This document shows, one piece after another, positions 52,909 to 62,562 of a stretch of 64,000 bases of DNA (the stretch's first letter is position 1; every line of letters starts with the position of its first letter). Source of the stretch: Spirosoma endophyticum (GTDB taxonomy: Bacteria; Bacteroidota; Bacteroidia; Cytophagales; Spirosomataceae); NCBI RefSeq assembly GCF_900112365.1, contig NZ_FOLQ01000001.1:744001-808000 (forward strand), written 5' to 3'. Made by a program: the position numbers and the translations under genes. The notes below the pieces were generated by a model. The model was not told where the DNA came from and made no database searches. It saw nothing but the letters and a program-made list of their open reading frames with translations.

Positions 52909-54180
52909 ATGCAACCTGATTCCAGTATTAATATAATTTCGAGTACCCAACGTATCACCGACCGTCGGCCCGACTCGGTTGACCTATGGGAAACGGCTCA
53001 TACGTTAGGCTTTCCGGCTGCTCTCTGGCGATTGCCCAATCAACGGGATAAGCACCTGATTGTGTCTTTCGAGAAAGTATTGCCCCGCGTGGCGGCAGAT
53101 CTTGATGAATTACCGGCTGGTTTTCTCATCAGCCCCTTCGACAACCTCAATACAGATACGCAAAGTCCTGATCAGACACTTTTCTTACGGGCCGATTTGC
53201 AGGCTATTTTTTCTGCTGAAAACCAGGCCGACGTCAAAGCAGTCTCTGGTGAAATGACCGATAGGTTCTGGCAAGCCTGGCATTCTCTCCCTAAGCCCCA
53301 GCCTGAACAGCCTTCCAATTCGGAAATGCTCACCGTTCTATCCGACGCCGGTGCAGAGGCCTTATATGTCCGTAACGTAGCGGAGGCCGTTGAGGCCATG
53401 CAGCGGGGTGAATTTCGAAAAGTGGTCCTGTCACGCACAAAGCAGGTGCAGTTTGCCAACGTTCCAAATGCGGTTACGTTGTTTGATAAACTTTGCCAGG
53501 CTTATCCAACAGCTTTTGTATCAGCTGTTTCTATTCCAGAAAAAGGACAGATCTGGATAAGTGCCACGCCAGAACGCTTGGTAAGCATCGACGCTGATGG
53601 TATTTTCCGGACGGCATCACTGGCAGGTACCCAATCAGCCTTTGAGCCAGATGGCACGCCCAAACGCCCTCCGGAAGCGATGTGGTCGCAAAAAGAAATT
53701 GAAGAGCAGGCACTGGTGAACCGCTATATTATTGAATGTTTTAAGAAAATACGGTTGCGCGAATACGTAGAAGAAGGCCCCAAAACGATTATAGCGGGAA
53801 ATCTTATGCACCTCAGTACCTTCTTCACAGTCGATACGCAGGCGGTGCGCTACCCGCAACTTGGCACGGTTATGCTGCGGTTACTTCACCCGACTGCGGC
53901 CGTATGCGGAACTCCCCGCGACGTAGCATTTCGTTTCATTAACCGACATGAAACTCACGACCGCGAACTCTACAGCGGTTTTCTGGGACCCGTAAATATC
54001 GACACAACTACTGAAGGAGCGGCAAGTAATCTATTCGTACACATCCGCTGTATGAAACTTGAAGGCAGGCTGGCTACCCTCTATGCGGGTGCGGGATTGA
54101 CCGAAGATTCGGTCCCTGAACGCGAATGGCAGGAAACTGAAATGAAATGCCAGACATTACTTTCAGTGATCAGTAAATAA
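52909..54180 (+). CDS. menF: Isochorismate synthase (chorismate-binding enzyme)
   Basis: 423 residues. The chorismate-binding domain (about 155-420) has FRKVVLSRTKQV, WISATPERLVS, TASLAGTQ, the segment EEQALVNRYII, the conserved HLSTFF, LHPTAAVCGTPR, YSGFLGPV and YAGAGLTEDSVPEREWQETE. The N-terminal third is shorter and variable, as in MenF/EntC/DhbC. It converts chorismate to isochorismate, the first step of menaquinone or a catecholate siderophore. No other men or ent genes are next to it, so the pathway is not decided by context; menaquinone is the respiratory quinone in Bacteroidota, which favours MenF. Its last codons lie in a 30-bp hairpin arm. Confidence 0.9.
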   Translation: MQPDSSINIISSTQRITDRRPDSVDLWETAHTLGFPAALWRLPNQRDKHLIVSFEKVLPRVAADLDELPAGFLISPFDNLNTDTQSPDQTLFLRADLQAIFSAENQADVKAVSGEMTDRFWQAWHSLPKPQPEQPSNSEMLTVLSDAGAEALYVRNVAEAVEAMQRGEFRKVVLSRTKQVQFANVPNAVTLFDKLCQAYPTAFVSAVSIPEKGQIWISATPERLVSIDADGIFRTASLAGTQSAFEPDGTPKRPPEAMWSQKEIEEQALVNRYIIECFKKIRLREYVEEGPKTIIAGNLMHLSTFFTVDTQAVRYPQLGTVMLRLLHPTAAVCGTPRDVAFRFINRHETHDRELYSGFLGPVNIDTTTEGAASNLFVHIRCMKLEGRLATLYAGAGLTEDSVPEREWQETEMKCQTLLSVISK

Positions 54181-54248
54181 TAAAGCAGTTATCAGTAAGC
54201 CGCTCAAGCGAAGCCTATTGATAACTGCTTTATTATTTACTGATCACT
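54165..54248. terminator. Perfect 30-bp inverted repeat, left arm containing the end of menF
   Basis: Arms 54165-54194 and 54219-54248 are exact complements with a 24-nt loop. The left arm covers menF's last residues (Val-Ile-Ser-Lys-stop); the right arm ends 2 bp before the stop codon of the convergent small acidic gene. Confidence 0.88.
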
Positions 54249-54250
54249 AT

Positions 54251-54430
54251 TTATTCTCCTTCAGCGGGATCATTTGGCGCCCGGGAACCTCCTTTGGCCG
54301 TACGATTACCCGCTTCACTGGCTGCCGACGATTGCGTGTCTGCATCGGGTGCGGTGCCCTCCGTATCATCATCGGCGGTCGTTACCATCGGTTCTTCATC
54401 CGGATCTTCTGCTCGTTCGTTGAGTGCCAT
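54251..54430 (-). CDS. Small acidic disordered protein (59 residues)
   Basis: 59 residues, ATG at 54430 and TAA at 54251. The product is hydrophilic and acidic (MALNERAEDPDEEPM, then TADDDTEG) and rich in Ala, Asp, Glu, Ser and Gly, with a basic patch NRTAKGGSR near the end and no hydrophobic core. It is almost certainly disordered. It starts 26 bp after the stop of another acidic small gene on the same strand, so the two form a unit. Not recognised; could be a chaperone-like or nucleic-acid-mimicking protein, but nothing proves this. Confidence 0.5.
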   Translation of the reverse strand: MALNERAEDPDEEPMVTTADDDTEGTAPDADTQSSAASEAGNRTAKGGSRAPNDPAEGE

Positions 54431-54456
54431 ACTAGTAGGTAGTTAAGAAAATAGGG

Positions 54457-54705
54457 TTATTCCATGCTATCATCATCCAGATCGTCATCAATGGAATCAT
54501 CGTCTAACTCCTCCAGATCATCTTCGCTGAACTCGTCTTCAATGTCGTCCAGATCATCGGCTCCATAGCCACTGGCGGCTCCAGAACCTAATTCATCGAA
54601 ATCGGCTCCGCCGTCCAAATCATCGTCCTCATCATCGAACGTTTCGGGATCGGGGTTTAACATCAGCACGTCCTCGTCCTGATCAAACGTTGGCTGGTAA
54701 ATCAT
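54457..54705 (-). CDS. Small, highly acidic protein (82 residues)
   Basis: 82 residues from the ATG at 54705 (MIYQPTFDQDEDV); a TTG two codons upstream is possible. Over 40 % of residues are Asp or Glu, in runs such as DDEDDDLDGG and DLEELDDDSIDDDLDDD; lysine and arginine are nearly absent. The predicted charge is strongly negative and the chain disordered. Extreme acidic tails of this type bind basic proteins, calcium or nucleoid proteins. No family is recognised. Upstream is the GH130 gene, divergent; downstream is the second acidic gene. Confidence 0.6.
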   Translation of the reverse strand: MIYQPTFDQDEDVLMLNPDPETFDDEDDDLDGGADFDELGSGAASGYGADDLDDIEDEFSEDDLEELDDDSIDDDLDDDSME

Positions 54706-54895
54706 GGTCAATAAAGTATAAAAGTTAATTCATTTCTCATAACGCAGCTCTTTCCCGGAAGGTTTGTTCAATTAATGCACTAATTGGTAAAACGCTCCGA
54801 AACCACGTAGTCCATTTGCAGTTGTTTACATTACAACCTACAAATTACTGTCGGCAAACATAGCAATCCGCTTCCATAAACCTACTACTTCATCA

Positions 54896-55969
54896 ATGAA
54901 AAATTACCAGCTTCGGCGCTTATCCAACCAACCCATTCTGCAAACAAGCGATGTTAAGCCATCTATTGACGGTTTTGATGTGCTGGGCGCGTTCAATCCG
55001 GCAGCCTGTTTCTTTGGTGATGAAGTCCTTATTCTTCTGCGCGTAGCCGAAGCGCCAAAGGCTCGAAATGGCTATATTTCAATACCCCTCATTGAGGAAC
55101 AGGACGGTGTTCCGACATTGACAGTCAAGCATTTTCCGGAACCATATGAGCCTTATGACCCGCGCGTCGTTACGCTCCAGGGAAAAGTTTATCTGACGTC
55201 TTTAAGCCATCTGCGGCTGGCACGTAGTAAGGACGGTATCCATTTCACGATTGACGAAAAACCATTTCTGTTCCCAGCCCGAATGGATGAATCATTTGGT
55301 ATTGAGGATGCTCGGATTACGTTTCTGGAAGGAAAATACTGGATCACCTATACCGCTGTGTCAGAACATGGACCAGGTGTCGGACTCGCCGTGACAACCG
55401 ATTTCGTTCATGTTGAACGTATTGGCATGATTCTGCCTCCGCCTAACAAAGACGTAGCCATATTTCCCAAAAAAATCAATGGACAGTATATGCTTCTGCA
55501 CCGGCCAATGGTATCAGAGATCGGCAAACCATCGGTCTGGCTGGCCGAATCAGCCGATGGCGTTCATTGGGGAAACCATCGGTATCTGTTCGGCGGACGG
55601 GGACAGTCCAGCCCAGACCTGTTGGCTTCACCCTTTGCCTGGGAAGGGGGCAAAATTGGCGCTGGACCAGAGCCGATTCTAACGGACGAAGGCTGGCTGA
55701 TCTGTTATCATGGCGCCGACCCGACTCATTCCTATTCATTAGCGCTGGCCCTACTGGATAAAGATGATCCAACGAAGGTACTCGCCCGCTCCGACGTGCC
55801 GCTCCTAACACCGGAGTTGCCCTGGGAACGCGAAGGCTTCTTTCCGAACGTAGTGTTTTCGAACGGCTGGCTGAAATGGCCTGACAATAGCGAGCACGCA
55901 GGTAAAATCTGGGTCTATTATGGCGCTGCCGATTCGGGCGTGGGGCTGGCCGAATTGATAGCGGAATAA
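54896..55969 (+). CDS. GH130-family glycosidase/phosphorylase
   Basis: 357 residues of the five-bladed beta-propeller family GH130. These enzymes cleave beta-mannosides, by phosphorolysis with inorganic phosphate in most clades or hydrolysis in some. Visible family features are GAFNPAACFFGDEVLILLRV near the start, the EPYDPRVV strand, SFGIEDARITFLEGKYWITYT with the catalytic Asp in the middle, and GAGPEPILTDEGWL. No signal peptide is visible, so it is probably cytoplasmic, which suits a phosphorylase. Its divergent neighbour is the acidic small gene. A mannan-degrading link to the GH92 gene is possible but they are 25 kb apart. Confidence 0.87.
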   Translation: MKNYQLRRLSNQPILQTSDVKPSIDGFDVLGAFNPAACFFGDEVLILLRVAEAPKARNGYISIPLIEEQDGVPTLTVKHFPEPYEPYDPRVVTLQGKVYLTSLSHLRLARSKDGIHFTIDEKPFLFPARMDESFGIEDARITFLEGKYWITYTAVSEHGPGVGLAVTTDFVHVERIGMILPPPNKDVAIFPKKINGQYMLLHRPMVSEIGKPSVWLAESADGVHWGNHRYLFGGRGQSSPDLLASPFAWEGGKIGAGPEPILTDEGWLICYHGADPTHSYSLALALLDKDDPTKVLARSDVPLLTPELPWEREGFFPNVVFSNGWLKWPDNSEHAGKIWVYYGAADSGVGLAELIAE

Positions 55970-56009
55970 ACTAGCGCGAGTCGTTCCAGTGTACCCGTAT
56001 CAGTCGTGC

Positions 56010-56684
56010 TCACAAATCCAGAATATATGTTTTACGCGCGATGTCCATTGTCAGCGAGGGATCATAGGCAGCATTGACCCGGTTAGCATTTTCCGCAACC
56101 GTGAGCGGAATACCTGCTTGTTTACGGCGCTGGTTTACGGTTCTATAATCGGCAATGGGCCAAACGAAACACCGCGACTGATTGGACGTTCTGATCTTCC
56201 GGCAGGCGACCTGCGTACCATATACCTGTGGTTTCTGGGCGTACATCAACGAACGATCGAGCATAAGCGCGTACTGCTGAAAGGGTAACTCGCCCTCTTC
56301 GGCCGCTTTTTTGACCGCAGGCAAATACGGATCTACCGTATGGGCGTGTTGAATGATATAAAAGGTGGCTTCATTTGTGGGGGTACCAACCAGCGTTTTA
56401 CCCGGATACCCATATTGTTTCAGAATCGCATCAGCGCGGGCCAGATTACTGGTATCAGTTTTGATCTGTTCAGCCCACAATACACCGGCCAGTTTTTTGC
56501 GATCGGTCTTATAAACCAGACTTAGGCTATCAGTTAAGGGTTGATTGTTCCCCATCCGTGTAAGCCACTGTCTATTACGCTGATCCAGCACATACATGCT
56601 GTCCAGTTCGTGTTTAAGCTGCTTATTTATCTGTCCAAAGGCGGAAACAGACAGACAACCGAAAAAGAATAGTAAGAATCTCAT
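56010..56684 (-). CDS. DUF6624 secreted protein
   Basis: 224 residues from the ATG at 56684, which gives a signal peptide (MRFLLFFFGCLSVSAFGQ); upstream frame codons are not conserved. The mature part shows the DUF6624 pattern: LDSMYVLDQRNRQW, DAILKQYGYPGKTLVG, FYIIQHAHTV and LPFQQYALMLDRSLM. The family has no known activity. It is convergent with GH130 and divergent from the S9 peptidase gene by 80 bp. Confidence 0.8.
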   Translation of the reverse strand: MRFLLFFFGCLSVSAFGQINKQLKHELDSMYVLDQRNRQWLTRMGNNQPLTDSLSLVYKTDRKKLAGVLWAEQIKTDTSNLARADAILKQYGYPGKTLVGTPTNEATFYIIQHAHTVDPYLPAVKKAAEEGELPFQQYALMLDRSLMYAQKPQVYGTQVACRKIRTSNQSRCFVWPIADYRTVNQRRKQAGIPLTVAENANRVNAAYDPSLTMDIARKTYILDL

Positions 56685-56765
56685 AATAAACTGGCTAATT
56701 AGTTGAAGCACAAGCAAAGGTGCTGTCTTTTATTTATTTTCGTTTGTCTCTAACTGCTCTCTTGC

Positions 56766-59753
56766 ATGTATCGCTTCCATCAACTTCTGATCTGTTGTTT
56801 TCTCTCTACTTCCCTCTTCGCCCAGAGCCAGAAACGCCCGCTCACGGCTGCCGATTATGATCGCTGGCAAAGTGTCAGGTCCGAAAAAATTTCCGACGAT
56901 GGCCGTTGGATTGCGTATCAGGTCGACCCGCAGGACGGCGACGGTCGACTGGAAGTAACGGCTACTGGAACGTCCAGCAACCGCACACGCTATGTTTTCC
57001 CACGCGGCTACCTGGCACAATTTACGCCCGACAGCAAATTTTTAGTGATGCGCCTGAAAGTGCCCGTCGCTGATGTTCGCAAAGCTAAACTCAAAAAGAA
57101 GAAATCGGATGAAATGCCGAAGGATAGTCTGCTCGCACTAAACCTGACGACGGGTAAGGCCACAAAATTACCCAACGCGAAATCGTTTACGTTTGGCAAA
57201 GAGTCGGGTTCGTGGCTGGCGGTCTTGCAGGAACACAAAGAGACCAGCGACAAGGCCACTCCCAAGACGGCTTCTTCCCTGAAAGATACGCTTAATCCAT
57301 CAGCACCGGTTTCGACAACGTCAGTTGCCACGCGAAAAGGCCCCTCTAAAAAACCCAAAGGTGATGACCTGACGCTACTGAACATGGCCGATGGAACCCG
57401 TAAAACCGTCCGCTACGTATCGAACGTAGTGGTGTCAGACAATGGCCAGGCGATATTTTACAATAAAGAATCAGCAAATGATTCCCTGAAAATGAGTGAC
57501 AAGGTAGTGCCGGGCGTCTTTTTGTTTAATACGACCAATGGGCAAACGATGCTTGTGGATACCAGCTCGAAACGCAAAATTTATAAAGGATTGGCCATCG
57601 ACAAAAGGGGACAGCAACTGACCTGGATGGCCTCGGCCGATAGCGCGGGAAGCGACGTGAAAGTGTTTACGCTGTACTACAAAAATCTGGCTCCAGCAGT
57701 TGCGGCAAAAGGGAAACGTAGTAAACCCACAGTGCCCGAAGCTCCCTTCAGGATTATTGCCGATACGTTGACGGCCGCCTTACCCAAACGCTGGTCGGTG
57801 AATGAATATCGGGAACCGAAATTCTCTGATGATGGTAAACGGCTCTATTTTTCTACCTCGCCCATTGCCCCAAAACCAACGAAAGATACGCTGACGCCCG
57901 ATGACGAGAAAGTACGAATGGACATCTGGACCTGGAAAGACAGTCGACTGCAACCCATGCAGCAGCGTCGGCTCAAAGAGGAAAAAGAGCGCGGCTTTCT
58001 GGCGGTCTATGATCTCGTATCCGGAAAAGTTATTCCCCTGGCTAACCGCGAAGTTCCGACGGTTGACTTCGATCCAAAAACCAATCCCCGTTACTTACTC
58101 GGCCTGAGCGACCTCCCCTACCAGGTTCAGGCCTCGTGGGACCCCGGCCATACGGACCTTTACCTGATTGATACGCAGACCGGCGAGAAGAAACGAGTCG
58201 CCAATGACATCATGGCGTCACAACCTAAACTTTCGCCCGAGGGGAAATACGCGTACTGGTTCGATGAGCGCGATTCGCTCTGGCGGGCCTGGTCGGTGAT
58301 GGATGGGAAACGTATTGATTTAACGCGTGGCCTGCCCAGCAAATTCTTTGATGAAGAGCATGACACGCCTAATCTGCCCGGTTCGTACGGCTCGGCTGGC
58401 TGGACAACCGGCGACCGCTACGTATGGCTCTACGATCGCTACGACATCTGGCAGATTGACCCTACCGGCAAAGAGAAACCAGCCAACCTAACGTCGGGAT
58501 GGGGTCGTAAAAACAAAATCCGGTTACGTCGGGCAGAAGTAGACAATGACGATGAGGCTACGCCTGGTCGGCGGTTTAGCGGCCCCGAAAAAGCAATTGA
58601 CCCCAAAAACGAAATATTCCTGACGGGCATCTGGGAAAGCGATAAAGCAACCGGCATCCTGAAGAGTAAAAATGGACTGGCCGTTGCCGAACCCACCGTG
58701 CTGACACGTAGTAATCACCGGTATTTTGGGATGAACAAAGCTAAAAATGCACCCGTTGTTACGTTTTACCGCGGCAACTATCAGGAGCCAATCAATCTGT
58801 TCCAGACCGACACAACGTTGGCAAACCCGGTGCAACTGACGAAGGTAAACCCTCAACAGGACAGCATTCGCTGGGGCAGCGTCGAACTGGTGAAATGGAT
58901 AGGTACAAATGGCATTAAACTCGAAGGGTTACTCTTCAAACCCGAAGGCTTCGATCCCAGCAAGAAATACCCCATGCTCACGTATTTCTACGAGCGCAAC
59001 GCCGAAACGCTGAACGACTACAAAGCACCCTCACCAAGTCGGTCAACGATCAACATTCCCTATTGCGTCTCGAACGGGTATCTGGTGTTCGTGCCAGACA
59101 TCGTCTACACAACAGGCCAGCCTGGCCCAAATGCGTATGACTGCATTGTGCCGGGCGTGCTAAGTTTACTGGATAAAGGCTTTGTCGATCGCGACCGGCT
59201 TGGCATTCAGGGCCAGAGCTGGGGAGGCTACCAAACGGCGTACATCATCACGCGTACGAACCTGTTCCGGGCGGCCGAAGCGGGGGCGCCTGTGGCCAAC
59301 ATGACATCGGCTTATGGCGGTATTCGCTGGGAAACGGGTATTAGCCGGGCGTTCCAGTACGAGAAAACGCAGAGTCGCATCGGTGGTACGCTTTGGGACA
59401 AACCCATGAATTACATCGAGAACTCTCCGCTTTTCTTCGCTAACCGCATCGAGACACCCCTGATGATGACCCACAATGACGCCGATGGTGCCGTGCCCTG
59501 GTATCAGGGGATCGAGCTATTTTCGGCGCTACGTCGGTTGAATAAACCCGTCTGGATGTTAGTTTACAATGGCGAGGGGCACAACCTGACCCAGCGTCAT
59601 AATGCGAAAGACCTGAGCATCCGGCTCTATCAGTACTTCGATTATTACCTCAAGGATGCGCCTATGCCCGTCTGGATGAAAGAGGGACGTAGCGCCGTCG
59701 AAAAAGACCGGGGCGAAATGAAGTACCAGACGGCTACAGATTCAAAGGAGTAG
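56766..59753 (+). CDS. S9-family (prolyl oligopeptidase-type) serine peptidase, secreted
   Basis: 995 residues with signal peptide LLICCFLSTSLFAQ. The long N-terminal beta-propeller-like part (about 25-690) has WD/PD40-type strands such as SDDGRWIAYQ and SPEGKYAYWF. It is followed by the alpha/beta-hydrolase domain: nucleophile GQSWGGYQ, catalytic Asp in THNDADGAVPWYQG and His in YNGEGHNLTQRHN. The enzyme is larger than the usual 700-residue POP because of an insertion rich in Ser/Thr/Lys near residues 150-210. It probably cleaves short peptides in the periplasm or at the surface. A hairpin terminator and a GC-rich repeat follow. Confidence 0.93.
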   Translation: MYRFHQLLICCFLSTSLFAQSQKRPLTAADYDRWQSVRSEKISDDGRWIAYQVDPQDGDGRLEVTATGTSSNRTRYVFPRGYLAQFTPDSKFLVMRLKVPVADVRKAKLKKKKSDEMPKDSLLALNLTTGKATKLPNAKSFTFGKESGSWLAVLQEHKETSDKATPKTASSLKDTLNPSAPVSTTSVATRKGPSKKPKGDDLTLLNMADGTRKTVRYVSNVVVSDNGQAIFYNKESANDSLKMSDKVVPGVFLFNTTNGQTMLVDTSSKRKIYKGLAIDKRGQQLTWMASADSAGSDVKVFTLYYKNLAPAVAAKGKRSKPTVPEAPFRIIADTLTAALPKRWSVNEYREPKFSDDGKRLYFSTSPIAPKPTKDTLTPDDEKVRMDIWTWKDSRLQPMQQRRLKEEKERGFLAVYDLVSGKVIPLANREVPTVDFDPKTNPRYLLGLSDLPYQVQASWDPGHTDLYLIDTQTGEKKRVANDIMASQPKLSPEGKYAYWFDERDSLWRAWSVMDGKRIDLTRGLPSKFFDEEHDTPNLPGSYGSAGWTTGDRYVWLYDRYDIWQIDPTGKEKPANLTSGWGRKNKIRLRRAEVDNDDEATPGRRFSGPEKAIDPKNEIFLTGIWESDKATGILKSKNGLAVAEPTVLTRSNHRYFGMNKAKNAPVVTFYRGNYQEPINLFQTDTTLANPVQLTKVNPQQDSIRWGSVELVKWIGTNGIKLEGLLFKPEGFDPSKKYPMLTYFYERNAETLNDYKAPSPSRSTINIPYCVSNGYLVFVPDIVYTTGQPGPNAYDCIVPGVLSLLDKGFVDRDRLGIQGQSWGGYQTAYIITRTNLFRAAEAGAPVANMTSAYGGIRWETGISRAFQYEKTQSRIGGTLWDKPMNYIENSPLFFANRIETPLMMTHNDADGAVPWYQGIELFSALRRLNKPVWMLVYNGEGHNLTQRHNAKDLSIRLYQYFDYYLKDAPMPVWMKEGRSAVEKDRGEMKYQTATDSKE

Positions 59754-59772
59754 GTTGGTAAATAACTGAAAC

Positions 59773-59827
59773 AGCGTCTCAAAAGGTATCAGGCATGTTG
59801 CTTGGTACTCTTTGAGACGCTTTTCTT
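59773..59827 (+). terminator. Terminator of the S9 peptidase gene
   Basis: AGCGTCTCAAA / TTTGAGACGCT, 11-bp stem with a 27-nt loop, followed by TTTCTT. Confidence 0.75.
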
Positions 59828-59856
59828 ATAAGAACTATCTATATAGCTTTTGCGTG

Positions 59857-59931
59857 TAACCCCCAACCCCCTGAAGGGGGGCTTAGCCCGGCAATTCTCA
59901 ACCTAAGCCCCCTTCAGGGGGTTGGGGGTTA
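59857..59931. repeat. GC-rich REP-like inverted repeat
   Basis: Arms TAACCCCCAACCCCCTGAAG... (59857-59886) and its near-exact complement (59903-59931) with a 16-nt loop. This word pattern (CCCCCAACCCCCTGAAGGGG) is a familiar dispersed element in Bacteroidota genomes. It lies between the S9 peptidase gene and the convergent GH116 gene. Confidence 0.8.
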
Positions 59932-59958
59932 TATAGATTACCTAATTGTAATTAAGTT

Positions 59959-62562
59959 TCACTTAACCGCAAACTCAACAGTCTTTCCTTCGGTGATTTC
60001 CTGATTTTTTGCCAGTTGATGCGTTCCTGCATCCTGAACAGTAAACCGGCGAAGGCGAAGTTTGCCGCTAAGCACCGACACTGATACGTTCGTCGTTGAA
60101 TTCATGCGGGAAACCGAGCAGGTTCCCCAAGCCGAGCCATTCGACCAGAAGTACGTCCCCGGTTTTGACGTAATGCTCATCGTTTCCGTTACGCCCGAGT
60201 AGCGGAACCCACTCCAGGCCAGCACAGCATTCCAACTGGTCATTGATCGGGCGTAGTGATAGCCGCACTCGGGTTCGTTAAATGGATTCCGTTTACGTCC
60301 GTCAAATCGATTTCGAATGCTCGTCAGGCACTTAAGCGCATTTTCGGTTTGTCCTTCGTAGAGCATGCCAACGGCCGCGCAATACTCAAAGCCAGTCATG
60401 GATTCGGCAAAATAGGGAAACGGCACTTTCAGGCGTCCTTTTGGCCAGCTCGCCATCAGCAAGCCAGATTCGTCGCCCAATACGTAGGAACGCATATTAT
60501 TGAAATGATCCGCGAAGCTGTCGAGGTAATTGTATTTCATGATGCTTTGCAGCGTCGTCTGGATGTGGCTTCGATCCGCCAGATAACCTAATCCCAACGA
60601 ATGCGCCATCATCTGCCCGACCAGTTGATCGACCAGACAGCCTTTTCCCAATTGATAATCCGGTACGTTCACTGTTGAATCCTGTTCCCAATTCAGGAAA
60701 TCAAACGTCTTGGGATCAGTGATTTTCTGTTCGTAATACGTACCATTAAACAAATGCTGGTCGACCCAGGCGCTCCCCTTTTTAAACAGATCATCGCACT
60801 TCCGGGCCAGCGCTTTGTCATTCATGGCTACGGCCATTTCGCTGGCGGCTTTCAGCGCCCCGAGGTACCAAAAGCTCATTTGCGGATTCGGCCCGAAATA
60901 ATCCACGTCCATCGTATTATGCTGACGACCTTCCATCACGCCATCCTGGTTGCCATCCCATCCACCCTTAATCCAGGTGTAGTTCAGGACTTTTTTCACC
61001 TGCCCCCAATTCTTTTTCAGAAATTCAGGATTACCCGACAATTGCCAGTCACGGTAGAATTTCAGGATCGTACCCATTTGTCCATCGGCAGCGGCCCCTG
61101 TCCATTCCTGCGCTTTCGACAGCGGCAGCATCACCCGGAAACTCATTTTACCGATGTCGTTGGTCGCATAGTTGAACTCAATGTCGCGCATGGACTGGGA
61201 TAAATCGGCGAAGAGAAAAGCGGTTGCCTGTTCATAATTCCAGACGTGCGTGCAGGAACCGAAGCAGGAACCGAATTCATCGAAAACGCCCTCCCACCCC
61301 ATCAGGTGCCCGCTGGGAATCCGAAAAACCGTTTGGGAACGTAGCGTGGCCAGATTGAACAAAGCCGCTTCTTTAATGACGTCGGGGTAATCGCTACGTA
61401 AGAAGGCATTCACAAACTGAAGCGTTTTCTGTTCAAGCGCTGGTAAGCGAGGCAACGTTTTGGTGATGACGTCCCAGGCATCGGTATACTGCGTTGAGTA
61501 GTAGTTGCCAATGGTTTCCTGATCCTGTTTGGTGGAGAACGACGTCCAGGCTCCGCGATTCGGGAAATTCCAGGTTATAAAAAACGAGAAGGTCTGGGTC
61601 TGACCGGGCGCAATGACTTTCTGAACGGCCAGCGATGCCAGTGGGTCATCATCAACGAGTTTACTCTTCTCCGTCAGGGTGCCGTCGGCGCTAAAATCGT
61701 CCCAGAAATCGAGCATGGCATTTTCCCAATCGTTGGATCGCGAGCTGGTACGGTAGCTCACGCCGGTTGCACTGTTCGTCGTTAAGGCCATGGTGCCCCA
61801 GGCCGCTTCCTGCCGGTTCACGCTATCGGAATACATGTAAATTCCCTGCACGCCATTCCCGGTTTTGTAGACATTCACGTTCTTCTTAGCGCCTTTGGGA
61901 ACAATATCGCCCTTCCAGTCTTTGTCATAGCGGCTGCCATCTTTACCGATGTAGTTGCGCATTGACCCGCATACCGAAACCGTTTGTGGCTCGTTGCTGG
62001 TGTTCGTCACCTCGTAAGCCAGCACGGCAATGGGAATGCCACTGCCATCTGCATCGCCGGGAATGAATGGATTGAATCCTTTTATTTTAACGGTTACGGG
62101 CATTTTTGCATCCGATAGACTAACCTGCCCAAACGGATAAGCCGCATCGAAAGAAGCTTCCCTAAAACGGGGGAATCCGTGCTGGTTAGCGGGTCGGCCT
62201 TCGTAGTGCAGATATTCTGCCGGGTCCAGTGGCCCAATCAGTGCTTTTGTCATCGGCACACCAGTTTTCGGTCGCACATTTATGGCAAAAAACGGCGCAT
62301 TATTCCCAACAGTAACCGTACTGAATCCTTTGGCAGGTTTATTCATAATCTCCCAATCACGCAGTTCACCCCGGCCACCCAACGAAACGGTTCCCGTGCC
62401 GATACCGCCCAGTGGCAAGGCAATCTGGCGCAGGTGATCTTTATCGTAATGTTTCAGAACGGGCCATTGAGCGGGTTGCCATTGGGCCAGACACGGAGGA
62501 GTTGTAAGGATCAGGCAGCTAACGAGCCAATAAATAGATTGAGGGAAGAAATCGTTTTTCAT
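59959..62562 (-). CDS. GH116-family beta-glucosidase/glucosylceramidase-like protein, secreted
   Basis: 867 residues with signal peptide (YWLVSCLILTTPPCLA). The N-terminal beta-sandwich (about 35-345) carries the family phrase LGGIGTGTVSLGGRGELRDWE, and the C-terminal (alpha/alpha)6 barrel (about 370-800) has FGSCTHVWNYEQATAFLF, DGNQDGVMEGRQHNTMDVDYFGPN and ESMTGFEYCAAVGML. These mark GH116, which includes human GBA2 and bacterial beta-glucosidases/xylosidases; the acidic catalytic residues lie in these last motifs. It is exported, so it probably acts on beta-linked sugars in the periplasm. It is convergent with the peptidase gene and divergent from the radical SAM gene. Confidence 0.9.
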   Translation of the reverse strand: MKNDFFPQSIYWLVSCLILTTPPCLAQWQPAQWPVLKHYDKDHLRQIALPLGGIGTGTVSLGGRGELRDWEIMNKPAKGFSTVTVGNNAPFFAINVRPKTGVPMTKALIGPLDPAEYLHYEGRPANQHGFPRFREASFDAAYPFGQVSLSDAKMPVTVKIKGFNPFIPGDADGSGIPIAVLAYEVTNTSNEPQTVSVCGSMRNYIGKDGSRYDKDWKGDIVPKGAKKNVNVYKTGNGVQGIYMYSDSVNRQEAAWGTMALTTNSATGVSYRTSSRSNDWENAMLDFWDDFSADGTLTEKSKLVDDDPLASLAVQKVIAPGQTQTFSFFITWNFPNRGAWTSFSTKQDQETIGNYYSTQYTDAWDVITKTLPRLPALEQKTLQFVNAFLRSDYPDVIKEAALFNLATLRSQTVFRIPSGHLMGWEGVFDEFGSCFGSCTHVWNYEQATAFLFADLSQSMRDIEFNYATNDIGKMSFRVMLPLSKAQEWTGAAADGQMGTILKFYRDWQLSGNPEFLKKNWGQVKKVLNYTWIKGGWDGNQDGVMEGRQHNTMDVDYFGPNPQMSFWYLGALKAASEMAVAMNDKALARKCDDLFKKGSAWVDQHLFNGTYYEQKITDPKTFDFLNWEQDSTVNVPDYQLGKGCLVDQLVGQMMAHSLGLGYLADRSHIQTTLQSIMKYNYLDSFADHFNNMRSYVLGDESGLLMASWPKGRLKVPFPYFAESMTGFEYCAAVGMLYEGQTENALKCLTSIRNRFDGRKRNPFNEPECGYHYARSMTSWNAVLAWSGFRYSGVTETMSITSKPGTYFWSNGSAWGTCSVSRMNSTTNVSVSVLSGKLRLRRFTVQDAGTHQLAKNQEITEGKTVEFAVK

